Positions 43,799 through 53,311 of a stretch of DNA of 64,000 nt are shown here, piece by piece (the first letter of the stretch is position 1; each line of letters starts with the position of its first letter). The notes beneath the pieces were generated by a model that saw nothing but the letters and a program-made list of their open reading frames with translations, searched no databases and had not been told where the DNA came from. Position numbers and translations under genes: made by a program. The stretch is from Roseibacillus ishigakijimensis (lineage in GTDB: Bacteria > Verrucomicrobiota > Verrucomicrobiia > Verrucomicrobiales > Akkermansiaceae): assembly GCF_016595415.1 (NCBI RefSeq), contig NZ_JAENIO010000010.1, positions 33,268 through 97,267 on the forward strand, given 5' to 3'.

Positions 43799-46372
43799 AT
43801 GGCCAAAACGTTAATCATTGCCGAGAAGCCCTCGGTCGCTACCGACCTTTCCCGCGCCCTTGCCAGCAAGCTGGGCAAATTCGAGAAGAAAGGAAAGTCG
43901 CGCGACTCTCAGTATTTCGAGAACGAGAACGCCGCCATTACCTCTGCGGTCGGACACCTCGTCGAGCTGAAGATGCCCACCGGTCCCAATGGCAAAAATC
44001 TGCCCTGGAAGTTCGATGTCCTCCCGGCCATTCCCCAAAAATTCGATCTTCAGCCCATCGAGCAATCGGAAGGCCGCCTCAAGCACGTTCTCTCCCTGGC
44101 CAAGAAGAAAGAGTTCGACCTCATCGTCAACGCCTGCGATGCCGGCCGTGAAGGGGAACTCATCTTCCAATACATCATGGAAATCGGCAACATCCAGAAG
44201 CCCGTCAAGCGACTCTGGATGCAGTCCATGACCACCAAGGCCATTCAAGAAGCCTGGGACAAACTGCGGGAAGGACAAGACATGGCCAACCTGCGCGATG
44301 CCGCCAAGTGCCGATCGGAATCCGACTGGCTCGTGGGGCTGAACTCCACCCGGGCCCTGACTTGCTTCCGCTCCCGTCACGGTGGCTTCAACATCACCGC
44401 CGCCGGCCGGGTGCAAACCCCCACCCTCGCCATTCTCGCCAAACGCGAGCGCGAAATCCAAGCCTTCGTCAGCGAGCCCTACAACGAAGTGCACGCCACC
44501 TTCGACGTCGCCGCAGGGCAATACGATGGCAAGTGGGTGGATCTGGAGTTCAAGAAAAACGAGGACCAGCCCCATGGCCGACCCGAGCGCATCTGGCAGC
44601 AAGAGGACGCCGATGCCATCATCGCCCGTTGTGAAGGCCAGACCGGCACCGTCAGCGAGGAGACCAAGCCTCAGAAGCAAATCGCACCCCAGCTCTACGA
44701 CCTCACCACCTTGCAGCGGGAGGCCTCCAGCCGTTTCGGCTTCTCCGCCCGCCGCACCCTGCAACTGGCCCAGGCCCTCTACGAGCGCCACAAGATGCTC
44801 ACCTATCCCCGGACCGATTCCCGCTACTTGCCGGAGGATTACCTGCCCAATGTCAAAGGCATCGTGCGGGACCTGAAGGATTCCGCCCACCCCCTTTCCA
44901 AATGGGCGGCCAATTCTTTGGAAAAGGACTACCTCCGCTTTGACAAGCGCGTCTTCAACAACGCCAAGGTCTCCGACCACTTTGCCATCATTCCCACCGG
45001 CCGCATGGTCAAGCTCTCCGACGAGGAGGCCAAGCTCTACGACCTCGTCACCAAGCGCTTCCTCGCCGTCTTCTATCCCCACGCCGTCTTCGAGGTCACC
45101 AAACGCCTGACCACCATCGAGACCCCCGGCCATACAGACACCTTCCGCACCGACGGCAAGGTCCTGGTGGATCTCGGCTGGCTGGCCGTCTACGGTCGCT
45201 CTCTGGGCGTGGCCTCCGGCAAGGACGAACTCGTCCCGGTCCAGCAGCAGGAAAAAGCAGCGGTGGCCGACATTCGCCGCGAAGACAAGCAGACCAATCC
45301 CCCCGCCCGCTACAGCGAGGCCACCCTCCTCTCCGCCATGGAGGGAGCGGGCAAACTGCTCGACGATGACGAGTTGCGCGAGGCCATGTCCGAACGCGGC
45401 CTCGGCACCCCCGCCACCCGCGCCAGCATCATCGAAGGCCTCATTCGGCAGAAATACGTGGCCCGCGAAGGCCGCGAACTTTACGCCTCAGGCAAAGGGC
45501 TCCGCCTCATCCAGCTTCTGGAAGAGATGAAGATCGACCCTCTCATCTCGCCCTCCATGACCGGTGACTGGGAGGCCAAGCTCCGCCAGATGGAGCAAGG
45601 CCAGCTCACCCGCCCAGTCTTCATGAAGGAAATCATCGACTTCACCGAAGACGTCGTCGGCCGCGCGCGCAAACACATGGAGGCCATGGTCAACCGCACT
45701 TTCCCGGACCTCGATTGCGTCTGCCCCAACTGCGGCGCGGAGTCACTCAAAACCACCGACGCCACTTACGAGTGCCGCAACCCCGAGTGCACCTTCCGCA
45801 TCAGCAAATACATCGCGGGCAAAGAGCTCAAACCCGAGCAAGCCAAGGAACTCTTCACCACCAAATTCCTCCCCGAGCAAGACGGCTTCGTCTCCCGCTT
45901 CAACAAACCCTTCTCCGCCGCCCTTGAGCTCAAGCAACAAGTCTCCAAGACCGGCAAGCTCGGCAAATGGAAAACCGGCTTCGTCTTCGACAGCGATGAG
46001 CCGGAATCCGCCGACGACCTCAGCGAGGACCAATTGATTGGCACCGTGCTTCTGGAGGGTGAGAGCGAAGAGGTGAAAATCTACGAGACCGAGAAAGCCT
46101 TTCACGTTCCCGACTTCAAACCCAGCGAATCGCCCGATGGTTTCCGCTTGGGTAAAACCATTTTGCAGAAAGAGCTGCCCAAGGAAGAAGTTCTCAAGCT
46201 GCTCAAAGAAGGAAAAACCGGGCTCATTCCCGGATTTGTTTCCAAGCGCACCAAGCGCCCCTTCTCCGCCCATCTCACCTTGGACAGCGGCACGGGCAAG
46301 ATCGGCTTCGAATTCCCTCCCCGCAAAGCGGCGAAAAAGGCCAAGAAAGCAGCGAAGAAGAGTTCGGACTGA
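43799..46372 (+). CDS. topB: DNA topoisomerase III (type IA)
   Basis: An 857-residue type IA topoisomerase. The TOPRIM domain opens the protein ([32 protein letters not shown]). The central domain holds the active-site tyrosine Y336 in [11 protein letters not shown], and [14 protein letters not shown] fits the family. The C-terminal part has a four-cysteine zinc motif (DCVCPNCG...YECRNPEC), two topoisomerase C-terminal repeat-like segments ([15 protein letters not shown]...[14 protein letters not shown]) and a lysine-rich tail ([11 protein letters not shown]). It should decatenate and relax negatively supercoiled DNA. It lies 77 bases after dprA. Confidence 0.95.
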   Translation: MAKTLIIAEKPSVATDLSRALASKLGKFEKKGKSRDSQYFENENAAITSAVGHLVELKMPTGPNGKNLPWKFDVLPAIPQKFDLQPIEQSEGRLKHVLSLAKKKEFDLIVNACDAGREGELIFQYIMEIGNIQKPVKRLWMQSMTTKAIQEAWDKLREGQDMANLRDAAKCRSESDWLVGLNSTRALTCFRSRHGGFNITAAGRVQTPTLAILAKREREIQAFVSEPYNEVHATFDVAAGQYDGKWVDLEFKKNEDQPHGRPERIWQQEDADAIIARCEGQTGTVSEETKPQKQIAPQLYDLTTLQREASSRFGFSARRTLQLAQALYERHKMLTYPRTDSRYLPEDYLPNVKGIVRDLKDSAHPLSKWAANSLEKDYLRFDKRVFNNAKVSDHFAIIPTGRMVKLSDEEAKLYDLVTKRFLAVFYPHAVFEVTKRLTTIETPGHTDTFRTDGKVLVDLGWLAVYGRSLGVASGKDELVPVQQQEKAAVADIRREDKQTNPPARYSEATLLSAMEGAGKLLDDDELREAMSERGLGTPATRASIIEGLIRQKYVAREGRELYASGKGLRLIQLLEEMKIDPLISPSMTGDWEAKLRQMEQGQLTRPVFMKEIIDFTEDVVGRARKHMEAMVNRTFPDLDCVCPNCGAESLKTTDATYECRNPECTFRISKYIAGKELKPEQAKELFTTKFLPEQDGFVSRFNKPFSAALELKQQVSKTGKLGKWKTGFVFDSDEPESADDLSEDQLIGTVLLEGESEEVKIYETEKAFHVPDFKPSESPDGFRLGKTILQKELPKEEVLKLLKEGKTGLIPGFVSKRTKRPFSAHLTLDSGTGKIGFEFPPRKAAKKAKKAAKKSSD

Positions 46373-46465
46373 CTTTCTCTTCCTCCCAGGATAATTGGCC
46401 GATTTCTCTTTTTGTTGCTTGCAATTCAGGCTGGGGAAAGAGAAAGTCCGCGCCCGCGTGGTTCA

Positions 46466-46689
<224 letters not shown>

Positions 46690-47053
46690 GCCATCACCAC
46701 CAATCTGATGGTCCCTCCTTCGCACTCGTGAAGCCGCCCCAATTGGGCTGAGTAAACCCTGGCCCCGATCTGCTCTGAAATCTGGCTCTTTGCCACGCAG
46801 ATCGTCCTCCTGTTCCCAAGCCACCTCCGGCCGGGAGCACCCGTTTGCTTCTCCAACCCGGAGATTTCATAAATACCAATCCATCTCTCAAATTTCAGCA
46901 TCAATCGCCCCATTCAGCGCTCTCGAAATTTCGTTTCATACCATGTCGTGAGTTTTTCTGGTAATTTTAGGGATGGTGATGCGGGCATTCCTAACGCCAA
47001 AGCCCCGTCGTATATTGCATATTCAGAACTAAGGAAATGAAGTTCTTCTTTGC
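46690..47053. other. Gene-free, AT-richer spacer before the IS remnant
   Basis: About 364 bases with falling GC content towards 47 kb. Open frames in it are short or are antisense to the tRNA. No promoter, repeat or RNA gene could be picked out beyond the tRNA tail copy to its left. Confidence 0.45.
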
Positions 47054-47542
47054 TTGAAAAGCGAGCCTGCCGGCCCTCTTCGAGAAAAGGTTCAAGCTGT
47101 TCGTCTGGGATTGGAAGGTGAACTTAACCTCAAGGAAATTGGTCACGCTGTGGGCCGGAGCCGTGCGACAATGCAAACATGGTTTGACCTTTATCGAAGC
47201 GATGGAACTGAGGGGCTCAAGCCGAGCACCTCAAAGAGGGGGCTCGACTCACGCCTTCACGAGGAAGCGAGCAAGGAACTTAAAAAGAAACTCGCCAAAG
47301 GAAGCTTCCGAAGAGCTGCTGATGCTCAGGAATGGCTGAAAAGACGTCTCGGAATTGTCGCCTCAACTAACCGGGTTTCCTATTGGCTGGGAAAGTGCGG
47401 AGCGAGGTTGAATGTGATTCGACCTCGTTATCCAAAGAAAAATGAACAAGATCAATTCAAACCCCTCAACCAACTCGCACTCAGCCTTTTCAATACTCTA
47501 TCCTGGAAAATTCATGAAGGGTTAGTTGGGACCGATGGATGA
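47054..47542 (+). pseudogene. IS630-type transposase remnant (N-terminal DNA-binding part only)
   Basis: A 162-codon frame starting with TTG whose first 120 residues match the IS630/Tc1-type helix-turn-helix region (LKEIGHAVGRSRATMQTWFDLY, GTEGLKPS, then the second winged helix ADAQEWLKRRLGI...STNRVSYWLGKCG and RPRYPKKNE). The DDE catalytic domain, normally about 180 further residues, is absent; after RPRYPKKN the sequence departs from the family and soon stops. I found no terminal repeats. The AT-rich codon use differs from flanking genes. Confidence 0.8.
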
Positions 47543-47656
47543 GGGACGAAGCAAACGTTTGGTCCGCACTCTTAATACCAGATAAACCCACGAAGCGGTA
47601 TGAGGCAGCCGAGTCCACCTGCCCCCCTTCCGGCTCCCACGAGCACTCGCCCCCGC

Positions 47657-48937
47657 TCACCGGTCTCCCCCTTGGAGCCCACGCAACTTCTTACGAAGTG
47701 TGCTGCGGTTCATGGCCAAAGCACGAGCCATTCGAGAAGGCTTGCCATCGAAGCGCTTGAGCAACTCGCCTAACAAGAGCCCTTCCACCTGGCCGTGAAT
47801 CTCCTGATAGCTCATCTCATCCAAGTTTAGCCCCTCAATCCAGCCATCGAGACATTCGGCGAGCGGACTGGATTGTATCGGTGCTTGAGAAGACTCTCCT
47901 AACAGGTATTCCGGCAAATCCTCCCGGCGAACGGTCCCGGTCTGCCCGCGGACACTGATGCAAAAGCTCACCACATTGCGTAGCTCCCGCAGATTCCCTG
48001 GCCAATCGTGCTGCTGTAGCTTCTCCAGCGCACGCTCGCTCCACTTGAGACGTCCTCCAGCGTCCAGTTGGCCCAGGAAGTGGAAGACGAGTGCTGACAA
48101 ATCCCCCGGTCGCTCCTTGAGCTTAGGGAGGTGGATTTCCAAAACTTGTAACCGGTAATAGAGCTCTTCCGCCAACTCCCCGGCATCCACACCAGCCCGT
48201 AATCCCTCCTCTCCAGTGGTCACAATCAACCGAGGCAGCCCCCCCTCGTCATGCTCGTGGCAAAAGCGGAGGAGCTCCCCCTGCGCCTCCGGATCCAGAT
48301 TCAAGAGCTCTTCGATGACAACGGTATCCGCCCCCGATAGTTGGGAACCCAGCTCCTCTAGGCCGCGTTCGGGCGAAGCATGAATCCACCTCACCGGACC
48401 GCGGGCTTGATTCGCAATCAGTCGCGCGAGATGGGTGCGACCCGTCCCGCTTGCCCCACGAATCACCAGCGGCTCGCGTGAGAGACTGGCATGCGCGGTC
48501 TTTTGAAAAACCAACTGCATCGCAGGGGCAGCCCCCACGAGGGTGGTGGCAGCCTCCGCCTTCTCCTGGCCATCCCGCTGCGGGGCCCCCACCTCGCCCA
48601 GAAACTCGTCCAGCTCATCAAACGCAATGGGCTTGGTCAAGAAACGCGCCACCCCGAGCTTGCGGGACTCGATGGCGTTCTCGATCTCGCCATGGGCGGT
48701 CACCACGCCCACCAGGGGAATTTCTCCCCAGCGCCAACCCTCTAACAGCTCCAGCCCGTTGCCATCTGGCAATCCCAAGTCTAACAGAATACCCTCGAAG
48801 GCTTCCTTTGACAGCCTTTCCCGCGCCACTGCTAGGGACCCGACCAAAATGGGCTCCAGCCCCGCACGCTCGGTAGCAGACGCAAGCGCCAACCCGAGAG
48901 AACGGTTGTCTTCCACGATCAATACCCGGCTCTTCAT
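47657..48937 (-). CDS. NtrC-type response regulator with degenerate AAA+ domain
   Basis: A 426-residue regulator. The receiver domain (1-115) has the phospho-acceptor D53, switch T80 and K102. The AAA+ domain is altered: Walker A reads GASGTGRT at 161-168 with Arg in place of the essential Lys, Walker B reads VVIEEL, and only about 35 residues separate them because the GAFTGA sigma-54 contact loop is missing. The sensor part (EELYYRLQVLEIHLPKLKERPGD) and DWPGNLRELRNVV remain. A Fis-type HTH (KPSRMARALAMNRSTLRKKL) ends the protein. It should therefore act independently of sigma-54. Its start overlaps the histidine kinase stop by four bases (ATGA). Confidence 0.9.
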   Translation of the reverse strand: MKSRVLIVEDNRSLGLALASATERAGLEPILVGSLAVARERLSKEAFEGILLDLGLPDGNGLELLEGWRWGEIPLVGVVTAHGEIENAIESRKLGVARFLTKPIAFDELDEFLGEVGAPQRDGQEKAEAATTLVGAAPAMQLVFQKTAHASLSREPLVIRGASGTGRTHLARLIANQARGPVRWIHASPERGLEELGSQLSGADTVVIEELLNLDPEAQGELLRFCHEHDEGGLPRLIVTTGEEGLRAGVDAGELAEELYYRLQVLEIHLPKLKERPGDLSALVFHFLGQLDAGGRLKWSERALEKLQQHDWPGNLRELRNVVSFCISVRGQTGTVRREDLPEYLLGESSQAPIQSSPLAECLDGWIEGLNLDEMSYQEIHGQVEGLLLGELLKRFDGKPSRMARALAMNRSTLRKKLRGLQGGDR

Positions 48938-50139
48938 TTCGTCATTTTCTTTCGCATAAAACTCCCTTCGATTGTCGCCCCGCCTTCCTCAAGATTGCGT
49001 CCCCGCACCACTCCCCCGTGAGCGGAAACCACCCCCTGAACCAAAGCCAAACCAAGCCCTATACCTCCCTCCCGCTCCGAGAAAAAAGCGTCTCCAAAGG
49101 AGGAGAGAGCGGCTGGCGAAAAACCCTGTCCTTGATCCGAGACCGCGAACGAAATCTCTTCCTCATCTCCTACGAGAGAAACCGTAACAACCCCTCCACC
49201 GGGCATTGCTTGCACCGCATTCTGAATGAGATTCCGGAAGACTTGTTCCAGGCGGGCGCGATCTCCCCAGCACCTCAAATCCCCTTTCCACTTTCCCCGC
49301 AACTGACAGCGATGATAGCCCGCCCAGGCTTCCAGCCGCTGAAGAAGACCCTGCAGCATTTCTCCCAAATCGAGTTCACTCTTTCGCGGCGGTTCAGGTC
49401 GAGCGACAAAAAGCCACTGGTGCACAAGGGAGACGATCTCCTCGGCATCATCCCGAATCATCTGACCCACTTCCTCTTGCTCCCCTCCCCGCAAACTATG
49501 GGCCTGCATGAGAATGGCGGCGGCAGGGTTCTTGACCTCATGCGCCATCGAAGTCGCCATCTTCCCTAACAAGGCCATCTGCTCCGCCTCCTTGCGCCGC
49601 TCCTCTTCTGCCGCCAATCGTGCCTGCGAGCGAGCCAAGGCAAAGGCCGAGCCCAATGCGAGGAGGGCGCCAATACCGACCGGCAAAAGAATCTCGCTGC
49701 GCGCGCCCATCGCCAGAACTCGCGAGCGGGGCTTGAGTGCAACCAACCTCACTTCAGAGTTTTCGCGAACGGGGTACGAAACAGCAATCCAATCCAAGGA
49801 TGCTATCACCTGCCCTGACTTTTTTTCCAAAACCTCCCATGCCAACTGCAACTTGTCCCGCGACCACGAATCCGCCGTCCGAAACCCTCCGTCGTCGAGG
49901 CGAAAGCCGACCTCGATTCCGCTCAAGGACCCAAAGTGACCCGCCAATTCGCCGCTGAGAGGCAGCCCCAGGTCACCGGCCAACTGCGCTTGCGATTTTC
50001 CCACCTCCCGCAACTCCCGCCGCTCTTCAGCAATCCGGTGTTTGCCCGCCCACCACAACACCCCCAAGGCCACTGCGCCAATCAGCAACACCTCCAGACA
50101 GAGGAATCGGTAAAAGACTCTCCGATGTGAGCGAACCAT
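48934..50139 (-). CDS. Membrane sensor histidine kinase
   Basis: A 401-residue sensor kinase. Two membrane helices (about 16-33 and 149-170) flank a periplasmic domain of about 115 residues of unknown ligand. The HisKA domain has the phospho-acceptor H200 in MATSMAHEVKNPAAA. The HATPase domain shows N, G1 and G2 boxes (FRNLIQNAVQAMPGG, VSDQGQGFSP, GGIGLGLALVQGVVSAHGG). The ATG at 50139 gives a short basic N terminus before the first helix. It is the first gene of a two-gene operon with the response regulator, and divergent from the TonB-dependent receptor. Confidence 0.93.
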   Translation of the reverse strand: MVRSHRRVFYRFLCLEVLLIGAVALGVLWWAGKHRIAEERRELREVGKSQAQLAGDLGLPLSGELAGHFGSLSGIEVGFRLDDGGFRTADSWSRDKLQLAWEVLEKKSGQVIASLDWIAVSYPVRENSEVRLVALKPRSRVLAMGARSEILLPVGIGALLALGSAFALARSQARLAAEEERRKEAEQMALLGKMATSMAHEVKNPAAAILMQAHSLRGGEQEEVGQMIRDDAEEIVSLVHQWLFVARPEPPRKSELDLGEMLQGLLQRLEAWAGYHRCQLRGKWKGDLRCWGDRARLEQVFRNLIQNAVQAMPGGGVVTVSLVGDEEEISFAVSDQGQGFSPAALSSFGDAFFSEREGGIGLGLALVQGVVSAHGGVVRGRNLEEGGATIEGSFMRKKMTK

Positions 50140-50172
50140 GGACGAAAAATAGCCAAAAACGCGACCAAGAAG

Positions 50173-50225
50173 GAACAAAATTTGTTCAAAATAGAATGAG
50201 CGCGCAATTCCCCTTTTGAGGAATT
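50173..50225. promoter_or_regulatory. Candidate operator palindromes between the kinase and the receptor
   Basis: Two inverted repeats lie in the 153-base divergent spacer. One is GAACAAA-A-TTTGTTC at 50173-50187, with perfect 7-bp arms. The other is AATTCC-N8-GGAATT at 50206-50225. Their position between the two-component genes and the receptor makes them candidates for binding by the response regulator. No Fur-box-like sequence was seen. Confidence 0.45.
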
Positions 50226-50292
50226 CCATCGTTTCTAACATCTCGCCGCTCTTTGGGACCAGTTCGATGGTCTCCCTGGCAAAATCTATTCC

Positions 50293-52434
50293 ATGAAATA
50301 CACGCTCCTTTCCCGTCGATTTGGCGTTCTTCGAAGACGCTCCGGCTCTCTGCTCATCACTTTCGCGCTAGCTTCTCCACTGGCCGCCCAAGGAACTGCC
50401 GTCACGCTTCCCGACACCGTGGTGGAAAGTGAACGCCTGCAAGATTCTGAGCACCACCGCGAATCGGTTGCGGACTCCCTCTTCCCCTACCAGACGACGA
50501 CGAGCAGTTCGGCCCTCTTCACCGACACCCCGCTCATTGAGACCCCCTTCAGTGTGGGGGTATACAACGAGACTCTGATGGAGGACCAACGGGCCTTCAC
50601 CTTGCGAGAGGTGTTAGAGAATGACTCCAGCGTTTCGCTCTATAACTCTGGCGGCTACTTTGGCACCCAGAACTTCGGTCTCCGTGGCTTCCAAGTGGGC
50701 AACTTCACGGGCTACCGCACCGATGGCTTGCCGACCTTGAATCTGGCCGCACCCTATCTCGACGACAAAGCGAGCGTGGAAGTATTGAAGGGACCCGCCG
50801 CCCTGCAGTTCGGCTTCATGCCTCCGGGCGGAGCCATCAACCTGACCCGCAAGCGCCCCACCGAGGACTTCTCCACCAGTCTGCAATTCGAGATCGACAC
50901 CTTCGGACGCAGCTACTCACAAGTCGATGTCAGCGACACCGTGGCCCATGGACAGTTTGGCTACCGGTTGGTGTTAGCCGGCGAGGATTACGAGAGCTTC
51001 TATGACAACGCCGACGGCACTCGCTACCTGGGCTCGCTCTTCACCGAGTGGAAGCCTTCCGAGGCCCTTACAGTTTGGAGTTCTTTCTCCGGGCAAAAGC
51101 TCAAGCGTAACGGCTACTACGGCCCCATTATCTCGGGAGACGGCTCGACGGTCTTTGACCTCGGACGGGACATGAATATCATGCAGGATTGGGCTGAGAA
51201 CGACCACGAAATCTTCGAGGCAGCCCTTGGCGCGGATCTTGTTTTTCAGGAAGATTGGAAGCTCAAGACGGCTTTCAATTATCAGTCCACGGACCGCGAC
51301 TCGCAGCTGACCTATCCCTACGGAGTGGATAATGACGGGAACTACACCGATGGAGCCTACCTCACAGATGGTCCCTTCGAGTGGGACTCCTTCGGGGCCC
51401 ACGCTCACATTGAGGGTAGCTTCCGCACCGGCATGCTTGAGCACGAAGTGGTCCTGGGCGCGCAGTACCGCAGCTTCGAGACCGATGGCGGACGGTTCTT
51501 CCCGGACGTGGGGGCGAATAACGTCTACAATCAGGTCGATCTTCCTATCCCGACCGCGCCTTTCTACATCCCGATTCAGTTCGAATATGAAGAGGTCGGC
51601 GTCTTTCTAACAGACACAATCGACTTTGGAAAAGGTTGGTCCGCGCTGCTGGGCGGTCGCTTTTCCCACTATGATAATCACTATCCAACGGACCCCGCCT
51701 CGGACGATACCGAGAGCGCCTTCAGCCCAACGGTCGCCCTTATGTTCGAGCCCACTGAGGGCGTGCACACCTACCTCACCTACACCCGCGCGCTGCAGGA
51801 CGGCGGCTTTGCCAACCGCACTGCCGACAACGCCTGGGAGCCGTTGGGCATCCAAGAGTCGGAGCAATTCGAAGTCGGGGTCAAGGCCCAGAGCCTCGAC
51901 GGGCGCTTCTCCGGTGAGCTGGCTCTCTTTCAGATCGAACAGGACGTGGCCCTCATCAATGACAAGAATATCGATGCCTTCGACGGAACCCAGCGCCACC
52001 GGGGCGTCGAGCTCGCCCTGCGCGGCCAGCTGACGGATGAACTCCAAGCGGGAATGGCAGCCACCTTGTTAGATGCCGAGCTGACCTCTACCGGAAACCG
52101 CCCGGAACTGGTGCCCGAGTATCAGGTCAATCTCTGGAGTGTCCTCGATGTGCCCGCCGTGCCGGGGCTGGCCCTCACCGCCAATGCCCGCTTCACCGGA
52201 GGGCAATACCTCGATGAGGCGGAGAGTTTCTCCACCGATGCCTACACTGTGGTCGACCTGGGTGCGCGCTACAAGTGGTCTACCAACCAAGCGGACTACA
52301 CTCTCCGGGCGAACATCGAGAACCTCCTTGATGAGAAGTATTATGAGTCGGGTGAGTTCTACCCAGGCGACGCGGGTTACATCGCCTACGGCGAGCCTCT
52401 CTCCGCGACATTCTCTCTGCAAATCGACTTCTAA
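50293..52434 (+). CDS. TonB-dependent receptor, siderophore-receptor type
   Basis: A 713-residue outer-membrane receptor. After a signal peptide (about 1-33, ending LAAQG) comes a short TonB-box-like stretch (VTLPDTVVES). The plug domain (about 75-190) includes IETPFSVGVYNETLMEDQ, LRGFQVGNFTGYRTDG and VEVLKGPAALQFGFMPPGGAINLTRKRP (in part), diagnostic of siderophore-type receptors. The 22-strand barrel follows and ends in a C-terminal Phe (SATFSLQIDF). The ligand is probably an iron chelate or other metal complex, but this is not proven. The ABC genes follow within 105 bases, after a possible weak terminator. Confidence 0.93.
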   Translation: MKYTLLSRRFGVLRRRSGSLLITFALASPLAAQGTAVTLPDTVVESERLQDSEHHRESVADSLFPYQTTTSSSALFTDTPLIETPFSVGVYNETLMEDQRAFTLREVLENDSSVSLYNSGGYFGTQNFGLRGFQVGNFTGYRTDGLPTLNLAAPYLDDKASVEVLKGPAALQFGFMPPGGAINLTRKRPTEDFSTSLQFEIDTFGRSYSQVDVSDTVAHGQFGYRLVLAGEDYESFYDNADGTRYLGSLFTEWKPSEALTVWSSFSGQKLKRNGYYGPIISGDGSTVFDLGRDMNIMQDWAENDHEIFEAALGADLVFQEDWKLKTAFNYQSTDRDSQLTYPYGVDNDGNYTDGAYLTDGPFEWDSFGAHAHIEGSFRTGMLEHEVVLGAQYRSFETDGGRFFPDVGANNVYNQVDLPIPTAPFYIPIQFEYEEVGVFLTDTIDFGKGWSALLGGRFSHYDNHYPTDPASDDTESAFSPTVALMFEPTEGVHTYLTYTRALQDGGFANRTADNAWEPLGIQESEQFEVGVKAQSLDGRFSGELALFQIEQDVALINDKNIDAFDGTQRHRGVELALRGQLTDELQAGMAATLLDAELTSTGNRPELVPEYQVNLWSVLDVPAVPGLALTANARFTGGQYLDEAESFSTDAYTVVDLGARYKWSTNQADYTLRANIENLLDEKYYESGEFYPGDAGYIAYGEPLSATFSLQIDF

Positions 52435-52457
52435 CAAACCACTCTTCATAGTCCCAG

Positions 52458-52489
52458 CGGTCGTCCATCCTCGGGTGGGCGGCCGTTTT
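52458..52489 (+). terminator. Possible attenuating terminator between receptor and ABC genes
   Basis: A 10-bp stem (CGGTCGTCCA with TGGGCGGCCG, two G-U pairs in RNA) with an 8-base loop is followed by four T residues. The short T run suggests partial termination, leaving the ABC genes expressed at a lower level. Confidence 0.55.
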
Positions 52490-52539
52490 ACTATCTCTCG
52501 CAGGAACTCCTATCACTTGGCTCCCAGACAACGAACAAA

Positions 52540-53295
52540 ATGAAAGACACAACTCAACCGCCCCCCCTCCGCGTCTCCTCTGTGACCAAGCTCTTCGGCA
52601 AGGACAAGACCCGCGTGCGGGCGCTGGATCAAATCGACCTCACCATCCAACCCGGTGAGTTCGTGGCGATCATGGGAGCGTCCGGCTCGGGTAAGAGTAC
52701 CCTTCTCAATGTGATGGCCGGACTGACAGACATCGATGGAGGGCAGGTGGAAGTCGAGGGCAAGGAGCTGGCGAGTCTCAACGATTCCGAGCTGACCCTC
52801 TTTCGCCGTGACCGCATTGGCTTGGTCTTCCAGAACTTCAACCTCATTCCCGTTCTCACCGCCAGTGATAACATCAAGCTTCCCGCTGCCGACGAAAACG
52901 ACCTTGCTCAGCGCACCGACGACCTCCTCGCCCGCCTCGGCCTGAGTGATCGCCGCCATCATAAGCCCGACGCCCTCTCCGGCGGCGAGCAGCAACGGGT
53001 GGCTATTGCCCGTGCCCTCATTAACGACCCCGCCATCATCCTGGCCGACGAACCCACGGGAAGCCTCGACTCTGTCTCGGGCCAGGATTTTTGCCGCTTG
53101 CTCCATGAGCTCTGCCAAAACGATGGCCGCACCATCGTGGTCGTCACCCACGAGCCTACCGTCGCCATGTGGGCTGACCGGGTGGTGGTGCTGCAGGATG
53201 GCAGGGCTATCAACAGCTTCCCGGTGGAAGAACGCGACCCGCAAACCATTTCACTCGGTTACCAACAGGCCCTCAACGCCAGCTCAGCGTCCTAA
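52540..53295 (+). CDS. MacB/LolD-type ABC transporter ATP-binding protein
   Basis: A 251-residue ATPase of the MacB/LolD group. Walker A is GASGSGKST, the signature is LSGGEQQRVAIARAL, Walker B is IILADEPTGSLD, and the switch His is in VVVTHEPTVAMWAD. FQNFNLIPVLTASDNI is typical of the subgroup that works with FtsX-fold permeases. It lies 16 bases upstream of the permease gene and follows the receptor, so it forms the energising half of one exporter. Confidence 0.95.
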   Translation: MKDTTQPPPLRVSSVTKLFGKDKTRVRALDQIDLTIQPGEFVAIMGASGSGKSTLLNVMAGLTDIDGGQVEVEGKELASLNDSELTLFRRDRIGLVFQNFNLIPVLTASDNIKLPAADENDLAQRTDDLLARLGLSDRRHHKPDALSGGEQQRVAIARALINDPAIILADEPTGSLDSVSGQDFCRLLHELCQNDGRTIVVVTHEPTVAMWADRVVVLQDGRAINSFPVEERDPQTISLGYQQALNASSAS

Positions 53296-53311
53296 CAAGT
53301 TCTAACATTCT

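Larger units (their letters stand above)
47770..53307. other. Cluster of 13 CTAACA/TGTTAG hexamers
   Basis: By eye, CTAACA on either strand occurs at 47770, 47899, 48742, 48781, 49566, 50235, 50612, 50972, 51607, 52077, 52431, 53292 and 53302. In the other 58 kb I found only one (59176). Eight of the coding copies use the rare Leu codon TTA inside TG-TTA-G; others span stop codons or lie between genes, so no single reading frame explains the pattern. Confidence 0.6.

Noticed and set aside
47539..47760. A catalytic half of the IS630 transposase in another frame
   Set aside because: I looked for the DDE motifs after the truncated frame. Only a weak DEG/DEA-like triplet is present and nothing continues it.
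50140..50292. Fur box upstream of the TonB-dependent receptor
   Set aside because: No run resembling GATAAT repeats is present. The palindromes there have a different sequence.
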